The notes beneath the pieces are model-generated. The model saw only the letters and a program-made list of their open reading frames with translations, ran no database searches and was not told the origin of the DNA. 33,162 nt of DNA from JBBQER01 sp038320885 (GTDB lineage Bacteria; Actinomycetota; Acidimicrobiia; IMCC26256; PALSA-610): contig JBBQER010000040.1 of assembly GCA_038320885.1 (NCBI GenBank), forward strand, positions 1-33,162, written 5' to 3'. Every line of letters starts with the position of its first letter. Within the stretch, counting starts at the first letter, position 1. The translations under genes were made by a program, and so were the position numbers. This document shows positions 7,471 to 16,917 of the stretch, one piece after another.

Positions 7471-8688
7471 CTAGCAGTGCGCGCCGGCGGGATTGGTTGC
7501 GACGACGGGCAGCGCGGGAGGCGCGGCCGGGTTGGCCGGTGGAAGCGGTGCACCCATGTTGATCCCGAAGTCTTCGACCACGATGAGCCTGCCGCCGCTG
7601 CAAACCGCGCCGATCCCGACGAGCTGACCCTGCGGCATCAGCAGGTTCTCGCGGTGAACGGCCGAGCCCATCAGCGCGAGGTGGGCCGTTCCCGCGTCGG
7701 CGTCGGTGCCGATTCCGGCGAAGAGGTTCTCACCGACCTCCTCGAGCCTTCCGTTGGTACCGACGAGGAGCGCCCCGAGGTTCTGATGGCGGATCGGGTT
7801 CGACGCGGCCAGCGTGTATGCCCAGCTGTTGGCATAGCCCGCGAGCTGCGGATCCCACGTGAGCGGACGCAGGTGACGCGCGGCTCGTTCGTCGTTCATC
7901 CGGCGCAGCAACTCGAACGCGATGGCTCCCGGGCCGCCGGCCGGGCTCACGAGACTGGCGGTGGACGTGCCGACGACTCCGTCCCGGGTCGTGACCCAGT
8001 ACCCGTAGCGCGGTGACGCGGCGATCGCGACGACGTCGCTCTGGGCCGGGGCGAGCCGCGTCCCGAACGGGCGCGCATCGCCGAACGCGCTCGTTCCCCC
8101 CGCCGCGTTCGCGACCCAGTAGCCGCGACCGGACGGCGTCGGTGCGATGCCGACGATCGGCGTGGGGTCAGCGCGGTTCGTTGCGGCGCCGCGGAATCGC
8201 GCGCTGCCGAACGTGAAGACGCCACCGTCGCCGGCGACGAGCCAGTAGCCGAGGCCGGTCGGTGTCGCGGCCATGCCGACGATCGGTTGACTGAGGCGAA
8301 GGTCGCCGGTCGACCCGAGGAAGCGCGCGTTGCCGAACGTGAAGATGCCGCCATCTCGGGCGACGAGCCAGTAGCCCTTGCCCGATGGCGTGGCGCGCAT
8401 CCCGACGATCGGTTGATTGAGACGCAGGCTGCCGGTCGACCCGAGGAAGCGCGCGTCGCCGAAGCTGAAGACGCCGCCGTCGGCGGCGACGAGCCAGTAG
8501 CCGTGGCCGGTCGGCGTCGCGGCCATGCCGACGATCGGCTGATTGAGTCCGAAGTGTTGCGCGGAGCCGAGGTAACGAGTTCGCGACGCGGGCGCGCCGA
8601 AGGCCGGCGCACTCATGAACAACGTCATCACGATCGCGAGGGCCAGGCTTGCGACGCGGCGCGTGCCGCGGGGGGGTAGGGGAATCAT
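7471..8688 (-). CDS. secreted protein: 42-residue WLVA/DGG repeats plus CAP (SCP/PR-1-like) domain
   Basis: A 405-residue exported protein. The start at 8688 is supported by AGGAG 4-5 nt upstream, and the open frame further upstream lacks support. A signal peptide (RRVASLALAIVMTLFMSAPAFG, cleavage near 31) is followed by tandem repeats from residue 50 to 217 with a period of exactly 42 residues (QPIVGM-ATP-GYWLVA-DGG-F-FG-ARFLG) and a half copy to about 240. Residues about 250-375 form a CAP domain with NDERAARHLRPLTWDPQLAGYA, RHQNLG, EVGENLFAG and HRENLL. The tail is Pro/Ala-rich and ends in a Cys. Such repeats decorate many secreted acidimicrobial proteins and may form a beta-propeller or beta-helix; the role of the CAP domain is unknown. 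An ABC ATPase gene follows in the same orientation. Confidence 0.85.
   Translation of the reverse strand: MIPLPPRGTRRVASLALAIVMTLFMSAPAFGAPASRTRYLGSAQHFGLNQPIVGMAATPTGHGYWLVAADGGVFSFGDARFLGSTGSLRLNQPIVGMRATPSGKGYWLVARDGGIFTFGNARFLGSTGDLRLSQPIVGMAATPTGLGYWLVAGDGGVFTFGSARFRGAATNRADPTPIVGIAPTPSGRGYWVANAAGGTSAFGDARPFGTRLAPAQSDVVAIAASPRYGYWVTTRDGVVGTSTASLVSPAGGPGAIAFELLRRMNDERAARHLRPLTWDPQLAGYANSWAYTLAASNPIRHQNLGALLVGTNGRLEEVGENLFAGIGTDADAGTAHLALMGSAVHRENLLMPQGQLVGIGAVCSGGRLIVVEDFGINMGAPLPPANPAAPPALPVVATNPAGAHC
7969..8541 (-). repeat. 126-bp tandem repeats within the CAP protein gene
   Basis: Four consecutive 126-bp units (8541 down to 8038), each encoding 42 residues, are followed by a degenerate half unit to about 7969. 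The first three are the most alike (QPIVGM to FLG/FRG). The fourth and the half unit have drifted. The frame is kept throughout, so unit number could change without breaking the gene. Confidence 0.85.
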
Positions 8689-8735
8689 CCGCTCCTGTCT
8701 CGCGCCTGGGGTCCGTCCCGGCGCCCGGTCGTCGC

Positions 8736-8764
8736 AGTATCGACTGATCGATGCGTCGACGCAA
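8736..8764 (-). promoter_or_regulatory. promoter of the CAP protein gene
   Basis: On the minus strand TTGCGT (8764-8759) and GATACT (8741-8736) are separated by exactly 17 bp. They match the housekeeping -35/-10 pattern at 4/6 and 5/6. The predicted leader is about 40 nt and carries the AGGAG ribosome site of the gene at 8688. Confidence 0.5.
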
Positions 8765-8841
8765 TCTCCGCGTTGCGTCAACGCCCGGGTCGGGCAGGTA
8801 TCCCCGGATCGCGCCAAACTCAAACATCGCGGCATCGCTCC

Positions 8842-8847
8842 TAGACT
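8842..8847 (+). promoter_or_regulatory. -10 element of valS, leaderless start predicted
   Basis: TAGACT ends 7 nt before the ATG at 8855, with no Shine-Dalgarno between. This supports transcription starting at or next to the ATG and decides against the longer open frame beginning at 8615. Confidence 0.45.
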
Positions 8848-8854
8848 CGACAAG

Positions 8855-11410
8855 ATGACGACGGGCGTCCCCGACAAACCGACGCTCGAGGGCATAGACG
8901 AGCGCTGGGCTGCGCGCTGGGAGACCGACGGGACGTATCGGTTCGACCGATCCCGAGCCCGCGCCGACGTGTTCTCGATCGATACGCCGCCGCCGACGGT
9001 GAGCGGATCGCTACATATGGGCTCGGTGTTCGGTTATGTCCAAACTGACTCGATCGCGCGTTTTCAGCGCATGCTGGGGCGCGAGGTCTTCTATCCGATG
9101 GGATGGGACGACAACGGGCTCGCGACCGAACGCCGCGTGCAGAACTACTACGGCGTGCGCTGTGATCCGCACCTTCCGTACGACGCGTCGTTCGTCCCGC
9201 CGGATTCCCCGCCCAAGGAGCCGATTCCGATCTCGAGGCCGAACTTTCTCGAGTTGTGCGCGCGCCTGGTCGCAGAGGACGAGAAGGCGTTCGAAGCATT
9301 GTGGTGCCGGTTGGGTCTGTCGGTCGACTGGACGCTGACCTACACGACGGTCGGCACCGCGGCGCGGCGCACCAGCCAGCGCGCGTTCCTGCGCAATCTC
9401 GCGCGCGACGAGGCCTACCAAGCCGACGCGCCGACGTTGTGGGACGTCGACATGCGCACTGCGGTCGCGCAAGCCGAGCTCGAAGATCGGGAGATTGCCG
9501 GCGCGTATCACGCGTTGCGCTTTCATCGGGCCGACGGCGCGGGAGATGTGTTGATCGACACGACGCGTCCCGAGCTGCTCGCCGCGTGCGTCGCCCTCGT
9601 CGCGCATCCCGACGACAAGCGCTACCAACCGCTGTTCGGTAGCGAGGTGTCGACGCCGTTGTACGGCGCGCGTGTTCCCGTGCTCGCGCATCGTCTGGCG
9701 GATCCCGAGAAGGGAACCGGCATCGCGATGATCTGCACGTTCGGTGACACCACCGACGTCGTGTGGTGGCGCGAGCTCCAACTTCCCACGCGCGCCATCA
9801 TCGGGGTCGACGGCCGCCTCAAGGCCGAGCCGCCTGAGGGATTCCCCAACGGTGGCGCGGCCGCGTACGCGCAAGCCGCGGGCAAGAACATCAAGCAGGC
9901 GCAGAAGATCGTCGTGGAGCAGCTGCGCGAGTCGGGCGAGCTCGAGGGGGAGCCGCGTCCGATCTCGCACCCCGTGAAGTTCTACGAGCGCGGCGACCGC
10001 CCGCTCGAGATCGTCACTTCCCGCCAGTGGTACTTCCGCAACGGCGGTCGCGATCCCGAGCTGCGCGCCGAGTTGCTGAAGCTCGGCGGTGAGTTGCGGT
10101 GGCATCCACCGCACATGCGCGCCCGCTACGACACGTGGATCGAAGGGCTCAACTCCGATTGGCTGGTGAGCCGTCAGCGGTACTTCGGTGTCCCGTTCCC
10201 GGTCTGGTACCGCGTCGATGCCGACGGCAAGACCGACTACCGCGACCCGATCCTCCCCGCCGAGGACGACCTGCCCGTTGATCCCTCCTCCGACGTGGCG
10301 CCCGGTTTCACCGCCGACCAGCGCGGCCGGCCCGGCGGTTTCGCGGAGGATCCCGACGTCATGGACACGTGGGCGACGTCGTCGTTGACGCCCCAGATCG
10401 TGACCGGGTGGGTCGACGACCCCGATCTCTTCGAGCGCACCTTCCCGATGGATCTTCGACCGCAGGGTCCGGAGATCATCCGCACCTGGTTGTTCGACAC
10501 CGTGGTGCGCTCTCGTTTCGAGCACGGCGGGCTGCCGTGGTCGGACACCAACATCAATGGATGGGTACTCGACCCGGATCGCAAGAAGATGTCGAAGTCG
10601 AAGGGCAACGTCGTCACGCCGATGCCGCTCGTCGACGAGTACGGTCCCGACGCGCTGCGGTACTGGGCGTGCAACGGGCGTCCGGCGGTCGACACCGCGG
10701 TCGACTTCGGGATCATGAAGATCGGCCGCAAGCTCGCGATCAAGATTCTCAACGCGTCGAAGTTCACGCTGAATATCGCGAGTGAGAACGCGTCGAACAC
10801 CGAAGATCTCACGTTGGTCACCGAGCCCCTCGACCGGTCGATGCTCGCAACGCTCGCCGTTCTCGTCGACGACGCCACCACCGCCTTCGGTTCGTTCGAC
10901 TACGCGCGCGCGCTCGAGCGCACCGAACGGTTCTTCTGGTCGTTCTGTGATGACTACGTCGAGCTCGTGAAAGGCCGCGCGTACGGTGGGGTCGGGCCCG
11001 AGCCGGCTGCGTCGGCCGCCGTCGCGTTGCGAGGTGCGTTGACGACCTTGCTCCGGATGTTCGCGCCGATCATGCCGTTCGTCACCGAAGAGGTCTGGTC
11101 GTGGTTCGAGTCGGCTTCGGTGCACCGCGCGCCATGGCCCGATGCGTCGCCGTTGCGGCTCGACGGCGCCGACCCGTTGGTGTTCGAAGTCACGGCTGAC
11201 GTGCTCGCGGCCGTGCGCAAGGCGAAGTCGGAAGCGAAGCGATCGCTGCGGACACCCGCTGAACGCGTCGTGGTGCACGACACGGCCGAGCGCTTGGCCG
11301 CCCTCGCGCCCGCTGAATCCGATCTCCGCGAGGCCGGCAAGATCGTGCTGCTCACGACGGAGGTCGGCTCCGAGCTCCGAGTCGAGGTCGAGCTCGCCCC
11401 ACCGGAATGA
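8855..11410 (+). CDS. valS: valine--tRNA ligase
   Basis: An 851-residue class I aminoacyl-tRNA synthetase. The HIGH-type motif is H54-M-G-S57 (SGSLHMGSVFGY). The KMSKS loop is at 578-582 (KKMSKSKGN). An editing (CP1) domain lies between, recognisable by DTTRPELLAACVALVAHP. A helical anticodon-binding domain follows (about 690-800). The protein ends without the long C-terminal coiled coil of the E. coli enzyme. This fits the shorter ValS form (type 2) known from many actinobacteria and archaea. It charges tRNA-Val with valine and hydrolyses mischarged Thr. The frame is open to 8615, but that extension crosses the divergent promoter region and lacks family similarity, so ATG 8855 was chosen. 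folC follows after 97 bp. Confidence 0.93.
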   Translation: MTTGVPDKPTLEGIDERWAARWETDGTYRFDRSRARADVFSIDTPPPTVSGSLHMGSVFGYVQTDSIARFQRMLGREVFYPMGWDDNGLATERRVQNYYGVRCDPHLPYDASFVPPDSPPKEPIPISRPNFLELCARLVAEDEKAFEALWCRLGLSVDWTLTYTTVGTAARRTSQRAFLRNLARDEAYQADAPTLWDVDMRTAVAQAELEDREIAGAYHALRFHRADGAGDVLIDTTRPELLAACVALVAHPDDKRYQPLFGSEVSTPLYGARVPVLAHRLADPEKGTGIAMICTFGDTTDVVWWRELQLPTRAIIGVDGRLKAEPPEGFPNGGAAAYAQAAGKNIKQAQKIVVEQLRESGELEGEPRPISHPVKFYERGDRPLEIVTSRQWYFRNGGRDPELRAELLKLGGELRWHPPHMRARYDTWIEGLNSDWLVSRQRYFGVPFPVWYRVDADGKTDYRDPILPAEDDLPVDPSSDVAPGFTADQRGRPGGFAEDPDVMDTWATSSLTPQIVTGWVDDPDLFERTFPMDLRPQGPEIIRTWLFDTVVRSRFEHGGLPWSDTNINGWVLDPDRKKMSKSKGNVVTPMPLVDEYGPDALRYWACNGRPAVDTAVDFGIMKIGRKLAIKILNASKFTLNIASENASNTEDLTLVTEPLDRSMLATLAVLVDDATTAFGSFDYARALERTERFFWSFCDDYVELVKGRAYGGVGPEPAASAAVALRGALTTLLRMFAPIMPFVTEEVWSWFESASVHRAPWPDASPLRLDGADPLVFEVTADVLAAVRKAKSEAKRSLRTPAERVVVHDTAERLAALAPAESDLREAGKIVLLTTEVGSELRVEVELAPPE

Positions 11411-11507
11411 GCGAGCGTCGGGAGGCGGATATCCCGCCGAGCAGCGAGCGTGGCCTCACGGCCCGGCGGCGAAGCCGCCAAGTGTTGGACATGACCGAGC
11501 GGGAACG
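11411..11507. repeat. valS-folC spacer with GC palindromes
   Basis: This spacer contains two hairpins with GGCGG/CCGCC arms: 11424-11428 with 11434-11438, and GGCGGC 11465-11470 with GCCGCC 11474-11479. GCGAGCGT occurs twice (11411-11418 and 11444-11451). The block resembles the palindromic GC-rich stretch at about 22105-22180. A six-codon open frame (ATG 11491, TGA 11509-11511) overlaps the folC start by ATGA. It could couple translation, but there is no further support for it. Confidence 0.45.
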
Positions 11508-12827
11508 ATGACGACCTCCCAGCTCGAGCCTCGGGCGTGGCTCGACGCCCACGTGAACCTCGAGACCGGAGTCGGCGTGCCCGCGCCGACGCGCGAGCGG
11601 GGCGCGCCCACGCTCGATCGCATCGGTGCGCTGCTGCAATACCTCGGGTCGCCCCAGCTCGAGTACCCCGCCGTGCACGTGACGGGTACGAACGGGAAGA
11701 CCTCGGCGACGCGCATGATCACGGAGCTCCTCTCGACCGTCGGCCTGCTCATCGGCACCACGACCAGCCCGCATCTGGTGCGGGTGAACGAACGCATGAC
11801 GATCAACGACGAGCCGATCAGCGACGCCGAGCTCGACGAGCAACTCCGTGTGGTCGCGCTCGTGGAGCGGGAGATCGGACTCGACCCGTCGTACTTCGAA
11901 GTCGTCGTCGCGGCTGCGTTTCGGTGGTTCGCGGATGCCGCCATCGACGTCGCGGTGGTCGAGGTCGGCATGGGCGGTACCTGGGACGCAACCAACGTGA
12001 TCGACGGCCGCGTCGCCGTCGTGACCAACGTGAGCGTCGACCATGTCGCGTTTCTCGGATCCACGTCCGCAGAGATCGCGACGGAGAAGGCGGGAATCGT
12101 CAAGGACGGAGCGACGCTCGTGTTGGGCGAGACGGATCCCGATCTCGTTCCGATCTTCACCAACCGCGACGCGGCGCGCGTGCTGCAACGCGACATCGAC
12201 TTCGGTGCGCGCTCCAACGTGCCTGCGTTCGGAGGGCGGATGCTCGAGATCTTCACGCCCGCCGCCCGTTATCCGGATGTGTTCGTTCCCCTGCACGGCG
12301 CGCACCAGGGCGACAACGCGGCGGTCGCGCTGGCCGCGGCGGAGGCGTTCGTCGGCGCGCCACTCGATCCCGACGCGGTGCGGGGTGCGTTCGCGCGGGT
12401 TCGGTCGCCCGGGCGACTCGAGCTCGTCGGTCGTCATCCGCTCGTCCTGCTCGACGGCGCGCACAACGTTGCCGGTGCCGAAGCGTTGCGCCGGGCGCTC
12501 GCCGAGGAGTTCGCGCCCGCGGCGCGCACGCTCGTTGTCGGACTGCTGCGCGAGAAGGATCCGGGCGACATGCTGCGCGCCGTCGGGCTCGACGATGTCG
12601 AGCATTTGGTGTGCGCGCGCCCGCCGAATCCCCGCGCGCTCGACCCGGAGCTGATCGCGACCGCCGCCGTCGATCTCGGGTTCCCGACGGAGCGGATCGA
12701 GGTCGTCGACTCCGTCGCCGACGCGATTTCGAGCGCGCTGCTCACGACGCCCGCGGACGGTGAGATCGTCATCACCGGATCGCTGTATTTCGTCGGCGCC
12801 GCGCGCGGCATCCTCGTGGATGACTGA
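11508..12827 (+). CDS. folC: bifunctional folylpolyglutamate synthase / dihydrofolate synthase
   Basis: A 439-residue Mur-ligase-family enzyme. The P-loop GTNGKT is at 60-65 (VHVTGTNGKTSATRMI). The TTTSPHLVRVNERM motif follows, then the metal/substrate loop VVEVGMGGTWDATN. The C-terminal domain carries DGAHN at 316-320. It adds glutamate to folates, and in many bacteria also to dihydropteroate. The length and motifs are normal. The frame is open upstream to 11142 inside valS, but family similarity begins near ATG 11508. The ribosome site is weak (GCGGGAA). It follows valS, an arrangement seen in many bacteria, and ends 48 bp before ndk. Confidence 0.92.
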   Translation: MTTSQLEPRAWLDAHVNLETGVGVPAPTRERGAPTLDRIGALLQYLGSPQLEYPAVHVTGTNGKTSATRMITELLSTVGLLIGTTTSPHLVRVNERMTINDEPISDAELDEQLRVVALVEREIGLDPSYFEVVVAAAFRWFADAAIDVAVVEVGMGGTWDATNVIDGRVAVVTNVSVDHVAFLGSTSAEIATEKAGIVKDGATLVLGETDPDLVPIFTNRDAARVLQRDIDFGARSNVPAFGGRMLEIFTPAARYPDVFVPLHGAHQGDNAAVALAAAEAFVGAPLDPDAVRGAFARVRSPGRLELVGRHPLVLLDGAHNVAGAEALRRALAEEFAPAARTLVVGLLREKDPGDMLRAVGLDDVEHLVCARPPNPRALDPELIATAAVDLGFPTERIEVVDSVADAISSALLTTPADGEIVITGSLYFVGAARGILVDD

Positions 12828-12836
12828 TTGCCCGCG

Positions 12837-12866
12837 TTGAGCCAGTTTCGACCTCTCCGGTAGCCT
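12837..12866 (+). promoter_or_regulatory. possible ndk promoter
   Basis: TTGAGC (12837-12842) and TAGCCT (12861-12866) are 18 bp apart. The -10 ends 9 nt before the ndk ATG, and no Shine-Dalgarno is seen. A leaderless or very short-leader mRNA is predicted. Confidence 0.4.
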
Positions 12867-12875
12867 GCTCCGCCC

Positions 12876-13289
12876 ATGACCGCCGAACGCACGCTCGTCC
12901 TCTGCAAGCCCGACGCGGTGGAGCGCGGGCTCGTGGGCGAGATCGTCGGCCGGATCGAGCGCAAGGGCCTCTCGATCGTTGCGCTCGAGCAGCGGATGCT
13001 CGAGGCCGGCACGGCCAAGCAGCACTATGCCGAGCACGATGGGAAGCCGTTTTTCGACGATTTGGTGGCCTTCATCACCCGCTCGCCGCTGGTCGCGATG
13101 GTGGTGGAAGGCCCCGACGCGTGGAAAGTGATGCGCACCATGATGGGCGCCACGAATCCACGCGAAGCAGCGCCGGGCACGATTCGCGGTGATCTCGCGA
13201 TCGAGCTCACGGAGAATCTCGTGCACGGAAGCGACGGTCCGGAGTCGGCCGCGCGCGAGATTGCGCTGTTCTTTCCAGGTCTCTCGTGA
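12876..13289 (+). CDS. ndk: nucleoside-diphosphate kinase
   Basis: A 137-residue enzyme of typical length. It transfers the gamma-phosphate between nucleoside tri- and diphosphates through a phospho-histidine intermediate. The N-terminal ERTLVLCKPDAVERGLVGEI motif is intact. The catalytic His is H117 in NLVHGSDGPESAAREI, and the nucleotide-binding RTMMGATNPREAAPGTIRGD segment is intact. The ATG at 12876 is close behind a -10-like element. A hairpin (13296-13317) starts 7 bp after the stop, in the gap to mreB. Confidence 0.96.
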   Translation: MTAERTLVLCKPDAVERGLVGEIVGRIERKGLSIVALEQRMLEAGTAKQHYAEHDGKPFFDDLVAFITRSPLVAMVVEGPDAWKVMRTMMGATNPREAAPGTIRGDLAIELTENLVHGSDGPESAAREIALFFPGLS

Positions 13290-13295
13290 TCGACT

Positions 13296-13317
13296 CGCCA
13301 CTGCGGGGTGAGTGGCG
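13296..13317 (+). terminator. stem-loop after ndk
   Basis: A 7-bp stem CGCCACT (13296-13302) / AGTGGCG (13311-13317) with an 8-nt loop begins 7 bp after the ndk stop. There is no T-tract. It would separate ndk from the mre operon, which has a candidate -10 TAGCCT downstream at 13336-13341. Confidence 0.35.
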
Positions 13318-13402
13318 CCCCAACCGTTCGGCTCGTAGCCTTGGTCGCACGCGCCAGTCTCCGAGAAGCATGACTCCGCGTCGGCGCAAGGGAGCCGCGT
13401 CG

Positions 13403-14437
<1,035 letters not shown>

Positions 14438-14456
14438 CCGAGAGGGGCCGCGGGCG

Positions 14457-15383
14457 ATGGCGAGGCCTCGAAGCGCGAATCGGCGCCGGTTCGTGCTGGC
14501 CCTGATCGTGCTCACCTCGATCACGCTGATCACCCTCGACAGCCGCAGCGGCCGATCCGGGCCACTCGGCGCCGCCGGGCGCGCCGCGCACGCGATCGTC
14601 TCACCGCTCGGTGGTGCGGTCAGCTCGGTGGCGCGGCCGATCAGCGACTGGTGGAGCGGTGTGTCCGACTCCGGTCACCTCAAGCATGACAACCGACGCC
14701 TTCGCGATGAGATCGCGGTGCTGAGAGGCCGCGAGCGCAACGCGGCGATCGCGAAGAAAGAAGACGAAGAGCTGCGCAGCCTGCTGAGCCTCGGTCAGAG
14801 CGTTCAGGAAAACGCCAAGCCGGTGGCGGCGCGCGTCATCGACCGCAGCCCCGGCAACTTCGAGTCGACGATCACGCTCGACCGGGGCACCGACGCCGGG
14901 GTACAAGAAGGGATGGCCGTGCTCGCGCCCGACGGAGTCGTCGGTCACGTCGTGAGCTCGTGGCACGGAGGTTGCACCGTGCGCGTGCTCATCGATCCCG
15001 ACTCCGCGATCGCGGTTCGCACGCTCGAGCATCCCGCGGTTGGCATCGCCCAAGGCCACACCGGTAGCCGCGAGCTGACCGTCGCCGATTTCGACACCGC
15101 CGCGAAGGTGCACAAGGGCGACAGCGTCGTGACGTCGGACCTCGCCAACAGCGTCTACCCGCCGGATCTCCCCGTCGGCACCGTCACGCGCGTCGACCAG
15201 CAGCAGGCGGGCCTGGGCATCTCGGTGCGCGTCAAGCCGTACGTTGACTTCGACGCGCTCGACTTCGTCCTGGTGCTGCGGTGGGTGCCCGGCGAAGGAC
15301 CGGTCGTGCCGATCGCGACCACCACGACGACACTCCCGACAACGTCGACGTCGTCGTCGACCTCGACGACGACGGGTCCCTGA
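14457..15383 (+). CDS. mreC: rod-shape-determining protein MreC
   Basis: A 308-residue bitopic membrane protein. A basic N-terminus (ARPRSANRRR) precedes one transmembrane helix (about 11-27). A periplasm-facing coiled coil follows (about 75-105, KHDNRRLRDEIAVL then KKEDEELRSLL), then the two beta-barrel domains (about 115-280) with ARVIDRSPGNFESTITLDRG and DGVVGHVV. The last 20 residues are almost all Thr/Ser. MreC links MreB to PBP2 and stimulates it. The ATG lies 19 bp after mreB, and the stop overlaps the mreD start (TGATG). Confidence 0.93.
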   Translation: MARPRSANRRRFVLALIVLTSITLITLDSRSGRSGPLGAAGRAAHAIVSPLGGAVSSVARPISDWWSGVSDSGHLKHDNRRLRDEIAVLRGRERNAAIAKKEDEELRSLLSLGQSVQENAKPVAARVIDRSPGNFESTITLDRGTDAGVQEGMAVLAPDGVVGHVVSSWHGGCTVRVLIDPDSAIAVRTLEHPAVGIAQGHTGSRELTVADFDTAAKVHKGDSVVTSDLANSVYPPDLPVGTVTRVDQQQAGLGISVRVKPYVDFDALDFVLVLRWVPGEGPVVPIATTTTTLPTTSTSSSTSTTTGP

Positions 15384-15892
15384 TGCGCACCTCGCGCGTG
15401 ATCGCTCTCCTCGCGCTGACCGTCGTCGTCCAGGTCGTGCTGTTCCCGCACGTGCGCCTCGCCGGGCGGGTGCCCGATCTCGGTCTGGTGCTCGCGGTCG
15501 CGGTGGCGTTCGACCACGGGCCCGAAGAGGGCGCCATCGTCGGCTTCGTCGCGGGCCTTGGCTTCGATCTCTTCCTCTCGACGCCGCTCGGGCTCACGGC
15601 GCTGGCCTATGCGCTGACTGCATATGCCGTGGGTGTTCTCCAGGGCGGCATGCTGCGCGCTCCGAGGTGGTTCACGCCGGTGATCGGGTTCCTGGGCGGC
15701 ATTGCCGGGGGCCTGCTGTTCGTCGGCATCGGCTTGCTGGCGGGCGTCGACGGTGTCCACGGGAACCGCGCGTTCGCCACGGTGTTGCTCGCGGCGGTCT
15801 ACGACGGCCTGCTCGCTCCCTTCGTGTTCCTGCTCGTGGGCGCGCTCCTGCACGACCCGAGGGAGCGGCTCACGGGATGGGTTCGCCGCTGA
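15383..15892 (+). CDS. mreD: rod-shape-determining membrane protein MreD
   Basis: A 169-residue hydrophobic protein with about five transmembrane helices. It has the MreD pattern FPHVRLAGRVPDLGLVLAVAVAFDHGPEEGAIVGFVAGLGFDLF near the N-terminus and a charged cytoplasmic end (HDPRERLTGWVRR). It is part of the MreBCD complex of the elongasome. The ATG shares one base with the mreC stop (TGATG), showing translational coupling. The frame is open to 15281 but that part lies inside mreC. Confidence 0.88.
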   Translation: MRTSRVIALLALTVVVQVVLFPHVRLAGRVPDLGLVLAVAVAFDHGPEEGAIVGFVAGLGFDLFLSTPLGLTALAYALTAYAVGVLQGGMLRAPRWFTPVIGFLGGIAGGLLFVGIGLLAGVDGVHGNRAFATVLLAAVYDGLLAPFVFLLVGALLHDPRERLTGWVRR

Positions 15893-15948
15893 TGCCGCAC
15901 CGCCGCGCCGAAGTCGTAGGCTCACGGCGCGTACCGAGGGGGATCTTC

Positions 15949-16836
15949 GTGAGATCAAGAATCGTTGCGACGTTTGCCGTATTGGCCATCCTGCTCGCGG
16001 GGTGCTCGAGCTCGAGTAAGCAGGCGACCAAACCCGCGGCGTCCACGTCGACCACTGCGGGCACCACGACGCCGAAGACCGCGATCCGAGCCGGCGAGTT
16101 GCAGGTGCTCACCGGGACCGCGACCGGAACGTCGCCATGCGAGGTTGCCGCTCCGACGCCGGCATCGCCCGGTCAAGTCGGCGCCGGTGCGGGCGGTTCG
16201 GAGGGCAACGTGAACGTGCTTGCCTCGGAGCACGGCGGGCGAGGCATGGTGAAGCAGGTAACGCTCACGCACGCCCAGCGCGTTGAGTTGGAGAAGCAGG
16301 TGAAGGAGGCGCGCGCCGTCGTTGCGCGGTACCCGACGACGGCGAGCGCGCTCGGCGCCCATTACGACAAGTCCACGCCGTACGTGCCGTGCATCGGCGC
16401 GCACTACACGAACATCACCCTCGCGGGCAGCTTCGATGCGTCGAAGCCGTCGGAGCTGTTGTACGACGGGACCGCGCCCGACTCGAAGATTGTCGGGCTC
16501 AGCTATCTCGTGTACCACCACGGCGGTCCGCCGCCCGGCTTCGCAGGTCCGAACGATCACTGGCACCAGCACAATGCCAACGGCGGTCTGTGCCTGCGCG
16601 GGAATTTCGTCGTCGGGGGTGAGGACGTCTCTCCGCAGCAGTGCGCAGATCGGGGCGGCCACAAGGTGCTGCTCATCGACATCTACATGATGCACGCATG
16701 GGTCGTGCCCGGATTCGAGTGCAGCTGGGGCGTGTTCAGCGGTGAGTGTCCCGAACTGGGTGGCCGGCTCGGCGGCACGGCCTGGGAGACTCCTGTGCCG
16801 AGCAAGGATTCGTCGAGCGCTGCGGCGTCGGGCTAA
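15949..16836 (+). CDS. putative lipoprotein rich in His and Cys, unknown function, inside the mre operon
   Basis: A 295-residue protein I cannot assign. A short signal peptide ends in a lipobox (LLAGC, lipid Cys19), followed by a Ser/Thr/Lys linker. The C-terminal domain (about 85-280) carries clustered possible metal ligands: H152 (IGAHYTN), H190-H191-G-G, H204-W-H206-Q-H208, H249 (MMHAWVVPG), and cysteines 64, 148, 215, 232, 258 and 267. The segment HWHQHNANGGLCL is suggestive of a metal site; that is inference. GTG 15949 is chosen because GAGGGGG lies about 7 nt upstream. An ATG at 15892 overlapping the mreD stop is possible, but would put 19 residues in front of the signal peptide. The gene lies between mreD and mrdA, so a wall-related or envelope role is possible. 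Confidence 0.75.
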   Translation: MRSRIVATFAVLAILLAGCSSSSKQATKPAASTSTTAGTTTPKTAIRAGELQVLTGTATGTSPCEVAAPTPASPGQVGAGAGGSEGNVNVLASEHGGRGMVKQVTLTHAQRVELEKQVKEARAVVARYPTTASALGAHYDKSTPYVPCIGAHYTNITLAGSFDASKPSELLYDGTAPDSKIVGLSYLVYHHGGPPPGFAGPNDHWHQHNANGGLCLRGNFVVGGEDVSPQQCADRGGHKVLLIDIYMMHAWVVPGFECSWGVFSGECPELGGRLGGTAWETPVPSKDSSSAAASG

Positions 16837-16917
16837 CGCGCCCGATAGCGTGACCGGCGCGTTCGAGCGCGCGCATCGGTCGTCCCGATCGTCGTGCGTG
16901 GGGCGCATCCCCACCGC

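Noticed and set aside
8038..8541. CRISPR or mobile-element repeats
   Set aside because: The 126-bp periodicity is coding and in frame, matching a protein repeat family.
8615..8854. N-terminal extension of valS to the upstream ATG
   Set aside because: The extension crosses the divergent promoter region and has no similarity to ValS. The ATG at 8855 is preceded by a well-placed -10 element.
9011..11278. 755-codon minus-strand open frame opposite valS
   Set aside because: Arg/His/Val-rich shadow translation without motifs; valS motifs on the plus strand are intact.
11491..11511. Six-codon leader peptide gene before folC
   Set aside because: The overlap ATGA is suggestive, but there is no ribosome site or regulatory codon bias, and such short frames are expected by chance.
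11352..13301. 649-codon minus-strand open frame opposite folC and ndk
   Set aside because: It covers two intact genes on the other strand and shows only shadow composition.
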